NCBI GenBank assembly: GCA_965224675.1
Contig: CBDDAA010000002.1
Location: 1,798,001-1,862,000 of the forward strand
DNA length: 64,000 bases
Direction of reading: 5' to 3'
Source of the DNA: UBA7957 sp965224675
GTDB lineage: Bacteria; Pseudomonadota; Gammaproteobacteria; Granulosicoccales; Granulosicoccaceae
The notes beneath the pieces are model-generated. The model did no database searches. It saw only the letters and a program-made list of their open reading frames with translations, and was not told where the DNA came from. The position numbers and the translations under genes were made by a program. Each line of letters starts with the position of its first letter. The stretch's first letter is position 1. Shown here piece after piece: positions 16,624 through 24,744 of this stretch.

Positions 16624-18255
16624 CTATATTGATCTGTTACGTAATTCTATTCGTCTAACTTTGCCAGTAGTAGTCATGGGTAGCTTATCGATGAACTCAA
16701 TAAGTTTGGGGTACTCATAGGTTGCCAGGTTTTGTCGTACAGTGGATTGAATGTCTGCGCTGAGTTTGTCATTGGGATCATAGCCAGTGTTTAAAACAAT
16801 AAACGCCTTAACTATATTGCCTCTAAGCCCTTCAGGATCAGGTACGCCTACAGCAGCGGCTTGCAATACTGCAGGGTGATGCATCAAACAATCTTCGATT
16901 TCACCAGGTCCGATTCGGTAACCCGCACTACTGATAACGTCATCAGTGCGACCCATAAACCATAAATAGCCGTCTTTATCCATATAGCCTATATCGCCTG
17001 TGTGGAACCAGTCTCCGGTATATTTCTGCTTTGTTGCCTCTGAATTATTCCAATAGCCAATAAAATGTACAGGATCATTCTTATGCGCAACCAATTCACC
17101 AATTTCCCCCGTAGGAAGAATCTCCCCATTTTTAGCCATGATTTCAACTCGGTGTCCGGGATATGCCTTGCCAATAGAACCAGGTTTTACAGGCATTATG
17201 GCACTACAATTACCCATCAAGTAATTATGCTCTGTCTGTCCGCACATTTCGTTGATGTCTATTCCGAATATTTCTTGGCCCCAATTGACAAGTTCTTCTC
17301 CCAATGACTCACCTGCAGACATTATGGCACGAATATGCAAATGGTATTTCTCCCGGATATTATCGATGCTGCGTAACATCTTTAGTGCGGTGGGCGGAAA
17401 GAATCCGGTTGTGATTTTATAATCCTGCATCAAAGACAGCGCTTTGGAGGGGTCAAACTTACGGCCTTCAAAACCCAAAATAGGTTTTCCATAATACCAA
17501 CAAGGCAACAAGCCGTCGAGAAGCCCTCCTGTCCAGGCCCAATCGGCGGGCGTCCAAAATACATCGTTTTTCTGCGGGAAAAAATTTAAGGAAAGCTCAA
17601 ATCCACTCAGATTTCCAAGCAAAGCCCGGTGCGCAATCAATGCACCTTTGGCAGGGCCTGTTGTGCCAGAGGTGTAGATTAACAATGCAGCATCATCAGC
17701 AAGGGTAGGCACATTTTCGAATGTGCCTGCTTGTTTATGTAACAATCCCCAAAAATCGTTGGCCGGGTTTGTTGAATCATCGCAAAGCAGAATATGCTCA
17801 AGTTTGGGTAGCTGCTCTCGAATAGCATCAATCTTTTCAGCAATATCACAAGTTGTAACCAAAATTTTTGCTGCGCTGTCTTGTAGGCGATAGATAAGTG
17901 CATCCGGTCCAAAAAGAATACTTAGTGGTAAAGAAACAGCACCCAGCTTATGAGTGGCGATATGCGAGATGGCTGTTTCGATGCGCTGAGATAAAATAAT
18001 CGCAACCCGATCACCCCTCTTAATACCTAACTTTTGAAAGCTGTTAGCCAGTTGGTTGGAAAGATATTTCACCTCACCAAAAGTAAACTGACTTTTCTCC
18101 CCTAAATCGTTCTCATAAAACAACGCTGTGTTATCAGCTTTGTCTACATGCTTGTCGCAAACCTCATGTGCCATATTAAAATGGTTGGGTATATGCCAAT
18201 CGAAGGTTTGGCAAAGTTCCTCGAAAGATTTATTTTCTTCAACAAATAATCGCAT
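16624..18255 (-). CDS. AMP-dependent acyl-CoA synthetase (acetate/medium-chain type)
   Basis: The 543-residue ANL-superfamily ligase carries the P-loop IYTSGTTGPAKGAL, the motif DINEMCGQTEHN, DWFHTGDIGY with the catalytic Asp, and the hinge/lysine end MTTTGKVRRIELR. The overall pattern (TFGEVKYLSNQLANSF, RIGPGEIEDCLMHHP) is that of the medium-chain/acetyl-CoA synthetase-like branch rather than FadD. The natural substrate, probably a short- or medium-chain carboxylate, cannot be told from sequence. The gene is followed by the DUF77 gene on the same strand after a gap of 116 bases. Confidence 0.9.
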   Translation of the reverse strand: MRLFVEENKSFEELCQTFDWHIPNHFNMAHEVCDKHVDKADNTALFYENDLGEKSQFTFGEVKYLSNQLANSFQKLGIKRGDRVAIILSQRIETAISHIATHKLGAVSLPLSILFGPDALIYRLQDSAAKILVTTCDIAEKIDAIREQLPKLEHILLCDDSTNPANDFWGLLHKQAGTFENVPTLADDAALLIYTSGTTGPAKGALIAHRALLGNLSGFELSLNFFPQKNDVFWTPADWAWTGGLLDGLLPCWYYGKPILGFEGRKFDPSKALSLMQDYKITTGFFPPTALKMLRSIDNIREKYHLHIRAIMSAGESLGEELVNWGQEIFGIDINEMCGQTEHNYLMGNCSAIMPVKPGSIGKAYPGHRVEIMAKNGEILPTGEIGELVAHKNDPVHFIGYWNNSEATKQKYTGDWFHTGDIGYMDKDGYLWFMGRTDDVISSAGYRIGPGEIEDCLMHHPAVLQAAAVGVPDPEGLRGNIVKAFIVLNTGYDPNDKLSADIQSTVRQNLATYEYPKLIEFIDKLPMTTTGKVRRIELRNRSI

Positions 18256-18869
18256 TGTCCACTCTGAAAGTTTTATGTGCAGGTAAAATTTTTTATCCTA
18301 ATGGTGATGCCTGACTGTGGCAAGGGCGGGATTAAAATAAAATGAAGTCTTTTATTTACTATCCTTATCAGATGATTCTTTAAAATTAGTAGTTGAGCCA
18401 GGAATCAAGGTATTATTCAAGGTAACATATTGTTAAATAAACAAATACTAGTACAAATTAGTACTTGTTTGTGGTTGCATAGGTAAGTCGCTGGTTCAGG
18501 TCGTTGGTACTCGGAAAACAAAGGTTTGTCCTTGCTTTAAGTTTATCAAGTATTTTACTTTTTCAGCAAGACCCTGTAAATCCTTCCTGACTGTTTCATA
18601 GGTTACTGCATGTTTGGTTTGATGGGTTTTTATGTCGTAGATAAATCGGAGTGCTTCATTGAATATGGAATTTGTAGTACATTTACATAGTAAATCCTTA
18701 ATCTACTGGGCAAGCGTTTTTGAATGAAATTAGCGTAAATGAATACCTTTATGAACATACAACCTATAGCTATAATCTTATATATCTCAAAGCGTTATTA
18801 GTAGACATATCTATATCTTTAAAGACGCAGTTAACGCAGTAACAGACTCACAGGGTCCTCAACTAAACG
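18256..18869. other. 614-base intergenic region upstream of hldE
   Basis: The region separates the divergent acyl-CoA synthetase and hldE genes. No complete gene is supported. Most of it is A/T-rich. The only coding-like signal is the start-less minus-strand frame at 18496-18702, listed separately. Promoters for both flanking genes must lie here but none is clear enough to call. Confidence 0.4.
18496..18702 (-). pseudogene. Possible gene remnant: start-less open frame
   Basis: On the minus strand, 68 codons run without a stop and read like a real soluble protein. Stretches include FNEALRFIYDIKTHQTKHAV, YETVRKDLQGLAEKVKYLI and GQTFVFRVPTT before a TGA. There is no ATG, GTG or TTG in the first 50 codons, and an in-frame TAG sits immediately upstream. 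It is therefore either the decayed 3' end of a former gene or a chance open frame. No family is recognised. Confidence 0.3.
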
Positions 18870-20294
18870 ATGAAAATACGTTTACCGAATTTTACACATG
18901 CTCGTATTCTGGTTATAGGCGATGTAATGCTGGACCGTTACGTGACGGGGGCCACCCGGCGTATCTCACCTGAAGCACCTGTACCTGTTGTTAACGTTAA
19001 GGAAACGGAAGATCGCCCTGGAGGTGCGGCAAATGTGGCACGCAGCATCGCTGCACTAGGTGGTACGGTTAAGCTGATTGGAGTTACGGGTGATGATGAG
19101 GCAGGTACTATCCTGTCAACACAATTACAACAAAATGCAGTTGATGCAGACTTTGTTCGCTCAAAGGCATTAGCAACAATTATTAAACTGCGGGTCTTAA
19201 GTCATGGCCAACAGCTGATTCGCCTGGATTTTGAACAGCACTATGAAGCTGATGATACCTCTTCTTTACTTGAAAAATATTCCAAAGTGCTTCCTCAGGT
19301 AACAATGGTGGTTTTATCAGATTACGCTAAAGGCACCCTGTCAGAAGCACAGAATATGATTGCTATGGCCAAGGCTGCGGGGGTGAAGGTACTTGTTGAT
19401 CCAAAAGGCTCTGATTTTCGTAAATATCAGGGGGCAGACTTAATCACACCCAATCTTTCAGAATTTGAAGCGATTGCGGGGCCATGTGCCAGCGATGAGG
19501 ACTTAGCTCAAAAAGCGACAGCATTATTACAAGAATTGAATTTAGGTGCCATGCTTGTTACGAGAAGTGATAAAGGTATGACACTATTTTCTGAAGAGCA
19601 GCAGGTATTGCATTTGCCGACCACGGCGGTCTCAGTTAGCGATGTCACTGGTGCTGGAGATACGGTTATTTCTACGTTGGCTACTGCACTGGCTTCAGGC
19701 TCAGAGCCTGAAGAAGCTTGCAAGCTGGCTAATATTGCAGCAGGACTTGTTGTTACCAAGGTAGGTACATCTACAGTAACGCGAGCAGAACTGGCAGGTG
19801 CGCTGGCAATTCATAGCGATACTGGACTTGGAATATTCTCAAAAGATCAACTCATTGCTATTGTAGAAGATGCAAAGTGTCGTGGTGAGCGGATCGTTAT
19901 AACCAATGGTTGTTTTGATATAATACATGCCGGGCACATTTCCTATTTAGATTCTGCCGCGCAATTGGGTGATCGTTTGATCGTTGCTGTCAATAGCGAT
20001 GAATCTGTCAGGCATCTAAAGGGACCTACTCGACCCGTAAATAGTTGTGCAAATCGAATGAAGGTGCTGGCGGGAATCGGGGCGGTTGATTGGGTGGTTG
20101 AATTTAGTGAAGAGACACCAGAGATGCTGATAACCACGTTGTTACCCGATGTATTGGTTAAAGGTGGAGATTATAAGGTAGAAGAAATTGCAGGACATAA
20201 GCAGGTACTGGCAAACGGTGGTGAAGTTAAGGTACTGCAGTTTGAGGAAGGTTACTCAACAAGTGGGATAATTCAAGCGATTAAGAAAAGCTAA
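18870..20294 (+). CDS. hldE: Bifunctional heptose 7-phosphate kinase / heptose 1-phosphate adenylyltransferase HldE
   Basis: HldE makes ADP-D-glycero-beta-D-manno-heptose for the LPS inner core. The 474-residue fusion has an N-terminal PfkB-type kinase (DVMLDRYVTGATRRISPEAP, GGAANVARSIA, and the catalytic DVTGAGDTVIS near residue 260). Its C-terminal nucleotidyltransferase shows TNGCFDIIHAGHISYL (HxGH). Both domains are complete and the length is normal, confirming a Gram-negative LPS maker. It appears to be a single-gene unit with a convergent DUF3052 gene 4 bases away. Confidence 0.97.
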   Translation: MKIRLPNFTHARILVIGDVMLDRYVTGATRRISPEAPVPVVNVKETEDRPGGAANVARSIAALGGTVKLIGVTGDDEAGTILSTQLQQNAVDADFVRSKALATIIKLRVLSHGQQLIRLDFEQHYEADDTSSLLEKYSKVLPQVTMVVLSDYAKGTLSEAQNMIAMAKAAGVKVLVDPKGSDFRKYQGADLITPNLSEFEAIAGPCASDEDLAQKATALLQELNLGAMLVTRSDKGMTLFSEEQQVLHLPTTAVSVSDVTGAGDTVISTLATALASGSEPEEACKLANIAAGLVVTKVGTSTVTRAELAGALAIHSDTGLGIFSKDQLIAIVEDAKCRGERIVITNGCFDIIHAGHISYLDSAAQLGDRLIVAVNSDESVRHLKGPTRPVNSCANRMKVLAGIGAVDWVVEFSEETPEMLITTLLPDVLVKGGDYKVEEIAGHKQVLANGGEVKVLQFEEGYSTSGIIQAIKKS

Positions 20295-20298
20295 GGAC

Positions 20299-20709
20299 CT
20301 AACGGTTCTCTTTTCGTATAACTATTTTGAGTGCTGACCAAGTTGCGTTTACTGCACAAACCTTAATGTCCACCAAACCCATAGGTAAACATATTTCGCG
20401 AATGCTGTCTTCTATAATATCTGTTTTCACACCTGAAGACTTCTTTGGCCAGGAGATCCATATCATGCCATTACTCTTTATTTTATTGGGGTAGCTAGCA
20501 AGGGCATTTACCAATTCATTGCGTGATTGGGTGAATAAGTGGATCATGTCCAGATCGGTACTGAGTCGTTTAAGAAAATTGATCTGTGCAGGTAGTGGAT
20601 CAAGCCATAGCAGATAATCGTCAGGTGCATTTTTTATATAAACACGAAAGCCGGATTTATAGCCGAGTTTCTTTGCCAGCGGTGTTCCGGAATAGCCTGA
20701 TAGCGACAT
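20299..20709 (-). CDS. DUF3052 family protein
   Basis: This protein has 136 residues from the ATG at 20709, which has GAGGAG six bases upstream; a TTG two codons earlier is less likely. Family hallmarks are GYSGTPLAKKLGYKSG at the start, IHLFTQSRNEL in the middle, WISWPKKSSGVKTDI and the C-terminal CAVNATWSALKIVIRKE. DUF3052 proteins have no assigned function; the fold resembles an incomplete methyltransferase. It ends 4 bases from the convergent hldE stop. Confidence 0.88.
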   Translation of the reverse strand: MSLSGYSGTPLAKKLGYKSGFRVYIKNAPDDYLLWLDPLPAQINFLKRLSTDLDMIHLFTQSRNELVNALASYPNKIKSNGMIWISWPKKSSGVKTDIIEDSIREICLPMGLVDIKVCAVNATWSALKIVIRKENR

Positions 20710-20873
20710 TTTCAACTCCTCAATTGAGCGTGTTGGTTAAACCTCTAGCTGTTTATTAACCTGGAAATTGAACACTAATGCTTCAAATTAGCAAAAATCC
20801 GGATTCGGACGCATTTTCCAGGCTAAGATGAATTGTATCCTACAAAATATTAATTGAACTAGCGGAGCCACAA

Positions 20874-21638
20874 TTGACAGCACTAAAAGCACTACTTTTC
20901 GACGTGGATGGAACACTTGCAGATACGGAGCGTTATGGGCACCTGATTGCTTTCAACAAGGCATTTCAAGAGGCAAAACTGGATTGGCATTGGTCTGCAG
21001 AGCTTTATGGTGAATTGCTAATGGTAACAGGCGGTAAGGAACGCATTCGATTTTATATTGAGCAATACCATCCGGAAATGTTCGAAAAAAATGATCTCAA
21101 CAGCTTTATCGCTAACCTTCATAAGGCTAAAACAGGTCACTACCTTGCACTTTTACAGCGTGGTGAAATCCCTTTACGAGCCGGTGTGGAACGTTTATTA
21201 ACCGAGGCACGTGAGCAACACCTTACTTTAGCCATAGTGACGACCACGACTCTGGCAAATGTACAAAACTTAATCGAATCCACTCTGGGTGCTGACGCAT
21301 TTGAATGGTTTGCTGTAATTGCAGCTGGTGATATTGTCTCGGCCAAAAAGCCTGCTGCAGATATCTACATTTATACGCTGGAAAAGTTGGGTTTGGCAGC
21401 AGAGCAGTGCATAGCGTTTGAGGATTCGTCCAATGGAATTCGTTCATCGGCTGCGGCGGGATTAAAAACCATTGTGACAATAAATGAATATACCCGTGAG
21501 CAGGATTTTTCTGAAGCAGTGCTGGTATTGGATGGGTTCGGCGAACCTGAACAAGCCGCGACAGTATTAACCGGGACTATGAAAAAAAAATACCTGGATG
21601 TAGAACGGATTATTGAGTTGGCGGGGCAGTCTGTTTGA
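20874..21638 (+). CDS. HAD-superfamily phosphatase, CbbY type
   Basis: The 254-residue HAD hydrolase has motif I DVDGTLADTE, motif II TTTT, the motif III lysine in SAKKPAADIY, and motif IV FEDSSNGI. The sequence resembles CbbY (WFAVIAAGDIVSAKKPA, GLKTIVTINEYT), a xylulose-1,5-bisphosphate phosphatase that removes an inhibitory Rubisco by-product in Calvin-cycle bacteria. Related YieH/GPH phosphatases are harder to exclude, and no Rubisco gene is in the window. The TTG start at 20874 is supported by GCGGAG 7-12 bases upstream. Confidence 0.85.
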   Translation: MTALKALLFDVDGTLADTERYGHLIAFNKAFQEAKLDWHWSAELYGELLMVTGGKERIRFYIEQYHPEMFEKNDLNSFIANLHKAKTGHYLALLQRGEIPLRAGVERLLTEAREQHLTLAIVTTTTLANVQNLIESTLGADAFEWFAVIAAGDIVSAKKPAADIYIYTLEKLGLAAEQCIAFEDSSNGIRSSAAAGLKTIVTINEYTREQDFSEAVLVLDGFGEPEQAATVLTGTMKKKYLDVERIIELAGQSV

Positions 21639-21721
21639 GTACGATACCGATCCATACAAGACGACAATACGTTCACAATTAAACTACAATCCTTTCCTTA
21701 TTTGAATTTTCCGGAACATGA

Positions 21722-23464
21722 ATGAAAGCACTGGCTCAAGCTCTCTTGCAATCAGCGGTTGATGAACTCAAGTTGGATGGCGTCTTACCTGCTGATTTTT
21801 CAGCAAAAATTTCTATCGAAAGAACGCGTGATAAGTCGCATGGTGATCTTGCCAGTAATATCGCTATGGTCTGCGCTAAAGCTGCAGGTATGAAGCCAAG
21901 GGCATTTGCGGAGGAACTCATCCAGCAGCTACCAAAAAACCAGTTCCTATCCGATACGAGTATTGCAGGTCCTGGTTTTATTAATTTTTTTGTCAGTCCT
22001 AACTGGATAGCCGAGCAATTAAAGCGGTCACTAAAAGATAATCGGCTAGGCGTACCTAAACCGGTACCACAAACAGTGGTTGTTGACTATTCATCGCCAA
22101 ATCTTGCCAAAGAAATGCACGTTGGACATTTACGTTCTACGATTATTGGTGATGCTGTCGTCAGGGTATTGGAGTTCTTGGGCCATAAAGTGATACGGCA
22201 GAATCACGTTGGTGATTGGGGCACGCAGTTTGGAATGCTGCTGGCTTATCTGGAGCAGCAGCAGGCTGATCAGAAGGATGCTGTTGAGCTATCAGATCTT
22301 GAAAATTTTTATCGTGCTGCCAAGTTACGCTTCGATGAATCAGAGGGTTTTGCCAAACATGCCCGAGAACTGGTGGTCGCTTTGCAATCAGGCGACGAAT
22401 ATTGCAATAAACTCTGGCGCGAGTTTAATGAAATATCGCTCAGTCATTGTCAGGCAGTTTACGATAAGTTAGACGTTAGCTTGACCCGCAATGATGTGAT
22501 GGGTGAAAGCGCCTATAACAATAAATTAGAACAGGTATTACTGGATCTTGATGCTGCACAATTGTTAACCAAGGACCAAGGCGCGCAGTGTGTTTTTCTT
22601 GACGAATTCAAAAATTCAGAGGGACAGGCACTGCCTGTAATTGTGCAAAAGGCTGATGGTGGTTACCTCTATTCAACCACTGATCTTGCGGCTGTGTATT
22701 ATCGAACAGCAGTATTAAAGGCCGACCGTGTTTTATATTTTGTTGATCAGCGCCAGGAATTGCATTTCAGGCAAATATTTGCGGTGGCAAGAAAACTGGA
22801 ATATATACCTGAAAATGTAACACTTGAGCATATGGGGTTTGGTACGATGAATGGCGCAGATGGAAAACCGTTTAAGACGCGTACAGGTGGAACCATCAAG
22901 CTTATTGATTTACTCAATGAGGCTGAGGAGCGGGCCTTCAAGCTGGTTAAAGAAAAAAATCCGTTGTTAGATGAGGCGGTACTCAGAAAAATCTCACACG
23001 CGGTTGGAATAGGCTCAGTTAAATACGCTGATCTGAGTAAAAATCGTAGCAGCGATTATATTTTTAAATTTGATAATATTTTGAGTTTTGAAGGTAACAC
23101 GGCGCCCTACATGCTATACGCTTATACCCGCGTGATGAGTCTTTTTAGCCGGGGAAATATTACGCCAAATACGCTGACTGGTGAGATAATCCTAAACCAT
23201 GAAAAGGAACTTGAGTTGGCAGGCAAGCTGTTACAGTTTTCAGAAACACTGGAAAGTGTGGCGAATAAGGGCTTGCCAAATATACTTTGTACCTATCTAT
23301 TTGAGCTGTCAGCCATTTTCTCAAGTTTTTATGAAATCTGCCCGATTTTAAATGCGGATTCAGCTGATGATAAAAACAGTCGTCTGAACCTCGCCTGGAT
23401 GACGGCAAAAACACTCAATACAGGGCTGGAATTACTGGGTATAAGCACGGTTGAGCAAATGTAG
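21722..23464 (+). CDS. argS: Arginine--tRNA ligase
   Basis: ArgS charges tRNA-Arg. The 580-residue class I synthetase has the N-terminal additional domain (to about 115), the HIGH-type signature EMHVGHLRSTIIGD near residue 130, and the catalytic-core segment VGDWGTQFGML. KSKS is replaced by the FGTMNGADGKPFKTRTGG loop typical of ArgS. The anticodon-binding DALR domain fills the C-terminus (NTAPYMLYAYTRV onward). The gene is complete. Its stop is only 18 bases before the target duplication of the Tn3-derived element, so the element inserted right behind it without damage to the coding sequence. Confidence 0.97.
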   Translation: MKALAQALLQSAVDELKLDGVLPADFSAKISIERTRDKSHGDLASNIAMVCAKAAGMKPRAFAEELIQQLPKNQFLSDTSIAGPGFINFFVSPNWIAEQLKRSLKDNRLGVPKPVPQTVVVDYSSPNLAKEMHVGHLRSTIIGDAVVRVLEFLGHKVIRQNHVGDWGTQFGMLLAYLEQQQADQKDAVELSDLENFYRAAKLRFDESEGFAKHARELVVALQSGDEYCNKLWREFNEISLSHCQAVYDKLDVSLTRNDVMGESAYNNKLEQVLLDLDAAQLLTKDQGAQCVFLDEFKNSEGQALPVIVQKADGGYLYSTTDLAAVYYRTAVLKADRVLYFVDQRQELHFRQIFAVARKLEYIPENVTLEHMGFGTMNGADGKPFKTRTGGTIKLIDLLNEAEERAFKLVKEKNPLLDEAVLRKISHAVGIGSVKYADLSKNRSSDYIFKFDNILSFEGNTAPYMLYAYTRVMSLFSRGNITPNTLTGEIILNHEKELELAGKLLQFSETLESVANKGLPNILCTYLFELSAIFSSFYEICPILNADSADDKNSRLNLAWMTAKTLNTGLELLGISTVEQM

Positions 23465-23482
23465 TATTAAAGCAATCGGCTA

Positions 23483-23487
23483 ACTTT
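23483..23487. repeat. Left 5-bp target-site duplication
   Basis: ACTTT immediately before the GGGG end of the left inverted repeat. The identical ACTTT follows the right inverted repeat. Five-base duplications are characteristic of Tn3-family insertion. Confidence 0.9.
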
Positions 23488-23525
23488 GGGGTTTGAAGTC
23501 CAACGGTACGGAAACGTACACTAAG
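23488..23525 (+). repeat. Left terminal inverted repeat, 38 bp
   Basis: Starts GGGGTTTGAAGTCC and ends ACACTAAG, the GGGG...TAAG form and the exact 38-bp length of Tn3-family ends. It matches the reverse complement of the right repeat at 32 of 38 positions. The stop codon of the tnpA remnant (23521-23523) lies inside its inner edge, as often seen in this family. Confidence 0.92.
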
Positions 23526-23806
23526 GATCTTCAGTCGTCGATTCTATCTGATTCAATGGTCTCAGCTGCCCATTTCTAACTTGCTCATTCAGCGTAAACG
23601 AATAACGACCGAGAACGTTCAGATGCCCATGTACAAGTGGTGACAACCTTACTTCGCCTCCGCCCATTTCAGGGTTAGCGGCAAAGTCGCTTGATGATCA
23701 ACGAGCCGGGTATTTGCCCTGGCCAATATTGCACGCCTCTGCAAGCAGTACAGCGCAAATGCTCACGGATAAGTCGTCAACCGTCTACAAATTGTTGCGT
23801 GAAACC
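23521..23806 (-). pseudogene. tnpA: Decayed Tn3-family transposase (tnpA) remnant
   Basis: Four recognisable pieces of a Tn3 TnpA occur in order on the minus strand but in shifting frames. They are GFTQQF (to 23806), VDDLSVSICAVLLAEACNIG, then ARANTRLVDHQATLPL followed by GGGEV, and finally LSPLVHGHLNVLGRYSFTLN...RPLNQIES (down to the stop at 23521). In complete transposases long stretches lie between AEACNIG and ARANTRLVD and between GGGEV and the LSPLVHGH end. Here they are joined directly, so at least two internal deletions plus frameshifts have removed most of the catalytic DDE core. It cannot be functional. Confidence 0.85.
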
Positions 23807-23931
23807 AACGGGTGAGACACTACCTTCAATTATCTACCAAATTCCAGCCAATCCACATCATTGATTCAATACAGGCTGCGTTAACATCTGAAGGGATAAA
23901 CCCTGCTTAAGGCTGTTCAGAAGAAAATCGT

Positions 23932-23959
23932 ATCAGGATCTATTGTTATAGATCCTGAT
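23932..23959 (-). terminator. Terminator overlapping the passenger gene's 3' end
   Basis: ATCAGGATCTAT (23932-23943) pairs perfectly with ATAGATCCTGAT (23948-23959) around a 4-base loop. The right arm encodes the last codons of the passenger gene and its TAA stop begins in the right arm and ends in the loop. Reading leftward, the stem is followed by ACGATTTTCTT, giving a T-rich tail. Confidence 0.65.
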
Positions 23960-24239
23960 CTTGGTATACCAGCCTGTCCTTAGTGCTATGAATCAGCGGC
24001 GACTTAGGCTCGTTACCTTTGTTATCGTATCGATCAAAAGACTGCAGCCCCTCCAGTGATTGAAGATTTGTGTCGTCATCAAAATATTCGAAATCTACCA
24101 ATTTGATTTGATTAGTTTCTTCATCAAAATAGCTAAAGGTGTAATCTGACTCCTGCTTCGCAAATCCTGTGCTCGATGCATTCAGTAAAATGAATGTTGC
24201 TATGAATGTTTTCGTGAATTTGAAATTTTGATATTTCAT
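23946..24239 (-). CDS. Small secreted acidic protein, passenger of the Tn3-derived element
   Basis: The 97-residue product has a clear signal peptide: basic start KYQNFKFTK, hydrophobic core FIATFILLNASSTGFA and likely cleavage after GFA. The mature part is about 70 residues, rich in Asp, Glu and aromatic residues (FSYFDEETNQIKLVDFEYF; then SLEGLQSFDRY). The similar pieces YFDEETNQ and YFDDDTNL suggest a short internal repeat. AAGGGC lies upstream of the ATG. No cysteine and no known domain are seen. It lies wholly between the inverted repeats, so it is cargo of the element. Function unknown. Confidence 0.65.
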   Translation of the reverse strand: MKYQNFKFTKTFIATFILLNASSTGFAKQESDYTFSYFDEETNQIKLVDFEYFDDDTNLQSLEGLQSFDRYDNKGNEPKSPLIHSTKDRLVYQDQDL

Positions 24240-24324
24240 ATTGATTGCCCTTTTCAGATTAGGATGTGAACTATTTTTGAATCAGTTCACATCTTTATCC
24301 ATAAAACGAACAATCAATATGAAA

Positions 24325-24371
24325 TTACCCACTCTTCTATCGTGAATAAATCACAATAGAAGAGTGGGTAA
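24325..24371. repeat. 47-base near-perfect palindrome inside the right end of the element
   Basis: TTACCCACTCTTCTAT (24325-24340) is perfectly complementary to 24356-24371. Inside, after one C/A mismatch, GTGA and TCAC pair around an ATAAA loop. The total is 20 bp of stem. It ends 5 bases before the right inverted repeat and lies about 85 bases upstream of the passenger gene's start. There is no flanking T-run on either strand, so a simple terminator is not favoured. A protein-binding or cruciform site is possible. Confidence 0.7.
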
Positions 24372-24376
24372 AAATA

Positions 24377-24414
24377 CTTAGCGTAAGTTTTCGTACCACT
24401 GGACTTCAAATCCC
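24377..24414 (-). repeat. Right terminal inverted repeat, 38 bp
   Basis: Read outside-in on the minus strand it begins GGGATTTGAAGTCCAG and ends CGCTAAG. It differs from the left repeat at six positions and has GGGA in place of the outermost GGGG. It is directly followed by the second ACTTT duplication. Confidence 0.92.
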
Positions 24415-24419
24415 ACTTT
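24415..24419. repeat. Right 5-bp target-site duplication
   Basis: ACTTT directly after the right inverted repeat, identical to the five bases before the left repeat. Confidence 0.9.
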
Positions 24420-24632
24420 ATAGAATAGTTTGTGAATTGGCTCACAATTAGAGAAAAAGACACAAAATGTGTAAATGCCGGTTTTCAGCACTCAGTACCT
24501 GCCTGTCAAATTAATTATTATTTTTAAGATCTTCACAAATTCTTGTTTTTTAACTAAATAGCCGCCATTAGTCTAACAGCAGGTTATGCATTTGCACTAT
24601 GGCTAACAACAATGATCCTTTCGTATTAAGGC

Positions 24633-24649
24633 GGTGTAATGATTACACC
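24633..24649. promoter_or_regulatory. 17-bp palindrome upstream of the lipoprotein/OmpA pair
   Basis: GGTGTAAT-G-ATTACACC is a perfect inverted repeat with 8-base arms and one central base, 95 bases before the lipoprotein ATG. The remaining bases between the element (24419) and the gene (24745) hold no gene. The symmetry and position fit a dimeric regulator's operator; no T-run follows. The regulator is not identifiable. Confidence 0.5.
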
Positions 24650-24744
24650 ACTCTAGTCCCTGAACTTCTGCCGCTAATTTAATCAGGACCTGGATAGGCA
24701 GGCTCCTTGCTTACTTACCACGGGCTTTAGAGGTAGAAAATTCT

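Larger units (their letters stand above)
23488..24414. mobile_element. 927-bp Tn3-family-derived miniature element with a passenger gene
   Basis: The element is bounded by two 38-bp inverted repeats that match at 32 of 38 positions and by a perfect ACTTT target duplication. Inside, reading on the minus strand, are (a) decayed fragments of a Tn3-family tnpA ending at the left repeat, (b) a 97-residue secreted-protein gene with its own hairpin terminator, and (c) a long palindrome just inside the right repeat. No intact transposase, resolvase or res site is visible, so movement would need a transposase in trans. It lies between argS and a lipoprotein gene. This layout corresponds to the non-autonomous Tn3-derived elements (TIMEs) or a larger deletion derivative. 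Confidence 0.9.
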
